Shown here piece after piece: positions 61,998 through 64,000 of a stretch of DNA of 64,000 nucleotides. The stretch comes from Adiantum capillus-veneris (lineage: Eukaryota > Streptophyta > Polypodiopsida > Polypodiales > Pteridaceae): positions 85,490,340 to 85,554,339 of the forward strand of contig CM043971.1 in the NCBI GenBank assembly GCA_014529385.2. Direction: 5' to 3'. The notes beneath the pieces were generated by a model. It made no database searches and was not told the DNA's origin. It worked only from the letters and a program-made list of their open reading frames with translations. Position 1 is the stretch's first letter. Each line of letters opens with the position of its first letter. A program made the position numbers and the translations under genes.

Positions 61998-63900
61998 CTA
62001 AACCCCTCTCATGCCCTGTAGCTGGATAACCTGCACCTCCTCTGACAAACCTGTGAACTCTAGCCAGTCACCTAGAGAGCGCGCTGGACTTGCTGCCATG
62101 GGACCCCAAGAAACATGAGGCCTACTCCCAACCAAGTGGCCTCTCTGAGTGCTAACCATGGGGTTCCAGACGAGTGGCTGTCGTAGGCGCTCCTCTGTGC
62201 ACGTCGGCTGTCTCTGTTCTAGGCCACGCTGTAATAGCTCCCAAGAACACAGCAAACTCACAATGAATCGGTCCTCCAGTCTCCTGCTCAAACCAACTCG
62301 GCGCGACTCTGTTAAGATCCATCTGGTCGAAGGTTGCCAAGGGCCTCTTGACTGAGGCACCCTGGCACGAAGCCTCTGCAGCAAGAACTCCTTCCAGGGC
62401 TCCTCGCCTGGAAGAAGTCCTCTGACGACGAACTTCCCAAGAAGGGCTCTGCTCTGCTGTGCTGGATCAATGATCCCAAGCCCTCCCTGCGAACAAGGAA
62501 GTGTGATGACCGACCAAGCCACCTTGGCTCGGGCAATCTGAGTGTCGCGACCTGACCAAAGGAAGTTTTTGATTAGCCTCTCTACCTGGCTGATGCAAGA
62601 ACTCGAGAAGATCCAGCAAGAAGTGATGTACCACATAGTTGCCAACAACACCTGGTTGGCAACTACTACTCTACCAGCCAACGAAAGTCGTGCTGAGCTC
62701 CAATGTAACAACTTTCTCCTGATGGACAGGAGAAGAGGAGCAATCTGCTACTCGGGGGACAAGTCCAAACCAACCTGACAACCCAAGTACCGAACTGCAG
62801 TCCCTGGAGGAATCCACCTGAAACCCTCTCCTGGCATCCAATTTGGCACAGGAGCACTACCAACCGAGAAAGCCATTGTCTTTCTCTAGTTGATCAGTGC
62901 GCCCGATGCACAGCAGAAGGTCTCCAAAGCCTGCCCACATCTGTGTAAATTGGCCTCCTGGCTCTCTAAGTACAAGGCTGAGTCGTTTGCAAACTCAACG
63001 TCCAGAAGCTCATCTCCCCGTATAGGGAGTTCTAAGCCCCTCAAACCAACCTGCTGTGACATCAAAAATCTGCTCATCGCCTCCGCATAGAACAGAAAGA
63101 GAAAGGGGGCAAGAGAAAAACCCTGTCTGACCGATCGTGTGAGCATGAAGCGCTCACCTCTACCTCCTGCCAAAAGCACCTGACTGTGAGCCTGTCTGTA
63201 TAAAGCTGACACCCCTCTGATCCAAGCATCTGAGAATCCCATCCTGCGAAGCGTGCCCTCTAGAAAGTCCCAGTCAACTCTGTCATATGCCTTCTCAAAA
63301 TCGAGAAGAAGAATCACAAGGTCCTCCCCACGGAGACGTGCCAGGGCAGAAGCCTCCCAAAAAATGAAGATATTGCGTTCCTTGACAAAACCTGTCTGAG
63401 TCCCATGTATAAGGCTCTCCAAAAGTGGCTGAATCCTCAAACTTAGAGCCTTGGCAAGAATTTTTTAGGCTGAGTTGAGGATGGTGATGGGGCGCCACTG
63501 TCGAATCTCATCCAAGGAGCCACCCTCCTTTGGAATGAGGTAAATCAGGCCCTCACTCATGCTATCCGGCATCACTCCTATGTGCAGAATGTACTGAAAG
63601 GCACTACAAAGATCTGGGCCAAGCAGGTCCCAGTACTCCAAGAAGAAGCTAGGAGTCAGCCCATCCTCACCTGGACAGCTACCACGAGGGAGGGCCCTAA
63701 GAGCCGTGTGCAGCTCCTCAAGCTGAAGAGGTATCTCTAGCCTCTGGCGCATCTCCTCAGTCACAAGACAAGGCATCTGCACCCAAACCTGCTCCCTGCA
63801 TGCATCCTGTCTCTCTGACTGGGGCTCAGCCGATAGTAGCTCATGGTAAAAGTAAGTAGCAACTGCACGCATATCCTCAGGCTCACAAAAAATTGACCCA
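61998..63900 (-). pseudogene. LINE ORF2 reverse transcriptase
   Basis: Pieces 63872-63465, 63440-62886 and 62711-61998 give the RT in order. Fingers are CPGEDGLTPSFFLEYWDLLG and LIPKEGGSLDEIRQWRPITI, the palm has LLLDFEKAYDRVDWDFLEGT, then SVRQGFSLAPFLFLFYAEAM. The catalytic box is EFANDSALYL at about 62983-62994, i.e. the expected A-D-D is A-N-D. The thumb (RKLLHWSSARLSLAGRVVVA) and linker follow. Stops lie between pieces. The region before 63872 (GSIFCEPEDMRAVATYFYHE) continues rightwards with a stop. Confidence 0.9.
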
Positions 63901-64000
63901 TCGGGTCTCCTCAGCTAATTGACCTTGGCATGCGAGTGCGGAGGTCCCACTGTCTCAAAAAAAGCACCTGTCACCCACCTGAGTCCACTGAGATGCCCGT

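Larger units (their letters stand above)
60638..64000 (-). mobile_element. L1-like LINE, 3' part, 5' end outside the window
   Basis: Minus-strand non-LTR element. RT lies at 63900-61998, a zinc-finger RNase-like C-terminal region at 61994-60780, and an A9 tract (T9 on plus at about 60638-60646) ends it at the gag scrap. Composition is GC-rich. Endonuclease and ORF1 would lie right of the window. Several stops and an altered RT active site make it inactive. Confidence 0.9.

Overview
This window looks like nuclear DNA of a land plant, made almost entirely of nested transposable elements. The evidence is plant-type Ty1/copia polyproteins, Ty3/gypsy gag-pol remnants, an L1-like LINE, initiator-Met-tRNA primer sites (TGGTATCAGAGC), a decayed PPR-repeat gene and a decayed histone H3-like gene. 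I see no intact ordinary host gene. The PPR style and the two zinc-binding modules in the gypsy pol would fit a seed-free plant such as a fern, but that is inference.

Left third (1-27034). A minus-strand copia element of a family called here Copia-A (copy A1, entering from the left edge) was split by a giant LTR element, here 'L' (864-26236, target duplication GTGTA on both sides). L is an LTR-internal-LTR-internal-LTR tandem. Its LTRs are 4.1-4.4 kb and carry a 152-bp tandem array of 12, 9 and 11 units. Its internal parts hold only a broken gypsy-type gag and no pol. The first internal part received a complete young copia (Copia-B, 6741-11922, 1398-codon polyprotein). The second received a small copia derivative (Copia-N, 17046-20738) with one open 609-codon reading frame. 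That frame joins a shortened gag, an altered protease and the last part of a reverse transcriptase.

Middle (27035-44784). A 1.55-kb non-element island holds two 80-bp hairpins, an acidic ORF and an H3-like pseudogene. Next come Copia-A2 (28585-33839, minus, nearly identical LTRs), a pyrimidine-rich stretch with (GA)33, a PPR pseudogene, and a long broken minus-strand ORF of unknown type (G1). G1 is split by Copia-A3 (38850-43957, plus, integrase-defective).

Right third (44785-64000). An AT-rich region has ~290-bp repeats, each with a 22-bp palindrome. A decayed gypsy element (G2, 47.5-55.5 kb, minus) follows, then a second block of the same palindromic repeats. After these come two long foldback hairpins, a decayed chromovirus-like gypsy fragment, and a minus-strand LINE that runs off the right edge.

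The genes do not form one pathway: they are element-encoded gag, protease, integrase, reverse transcriptase and RNase H functions in different states of decay. Copia-B is the best candidate for an active autonomous element. Copia-A2 has an intact pol but separated gag and pol frames. Copia-N and L look dependent on enzymes supplied in trans.
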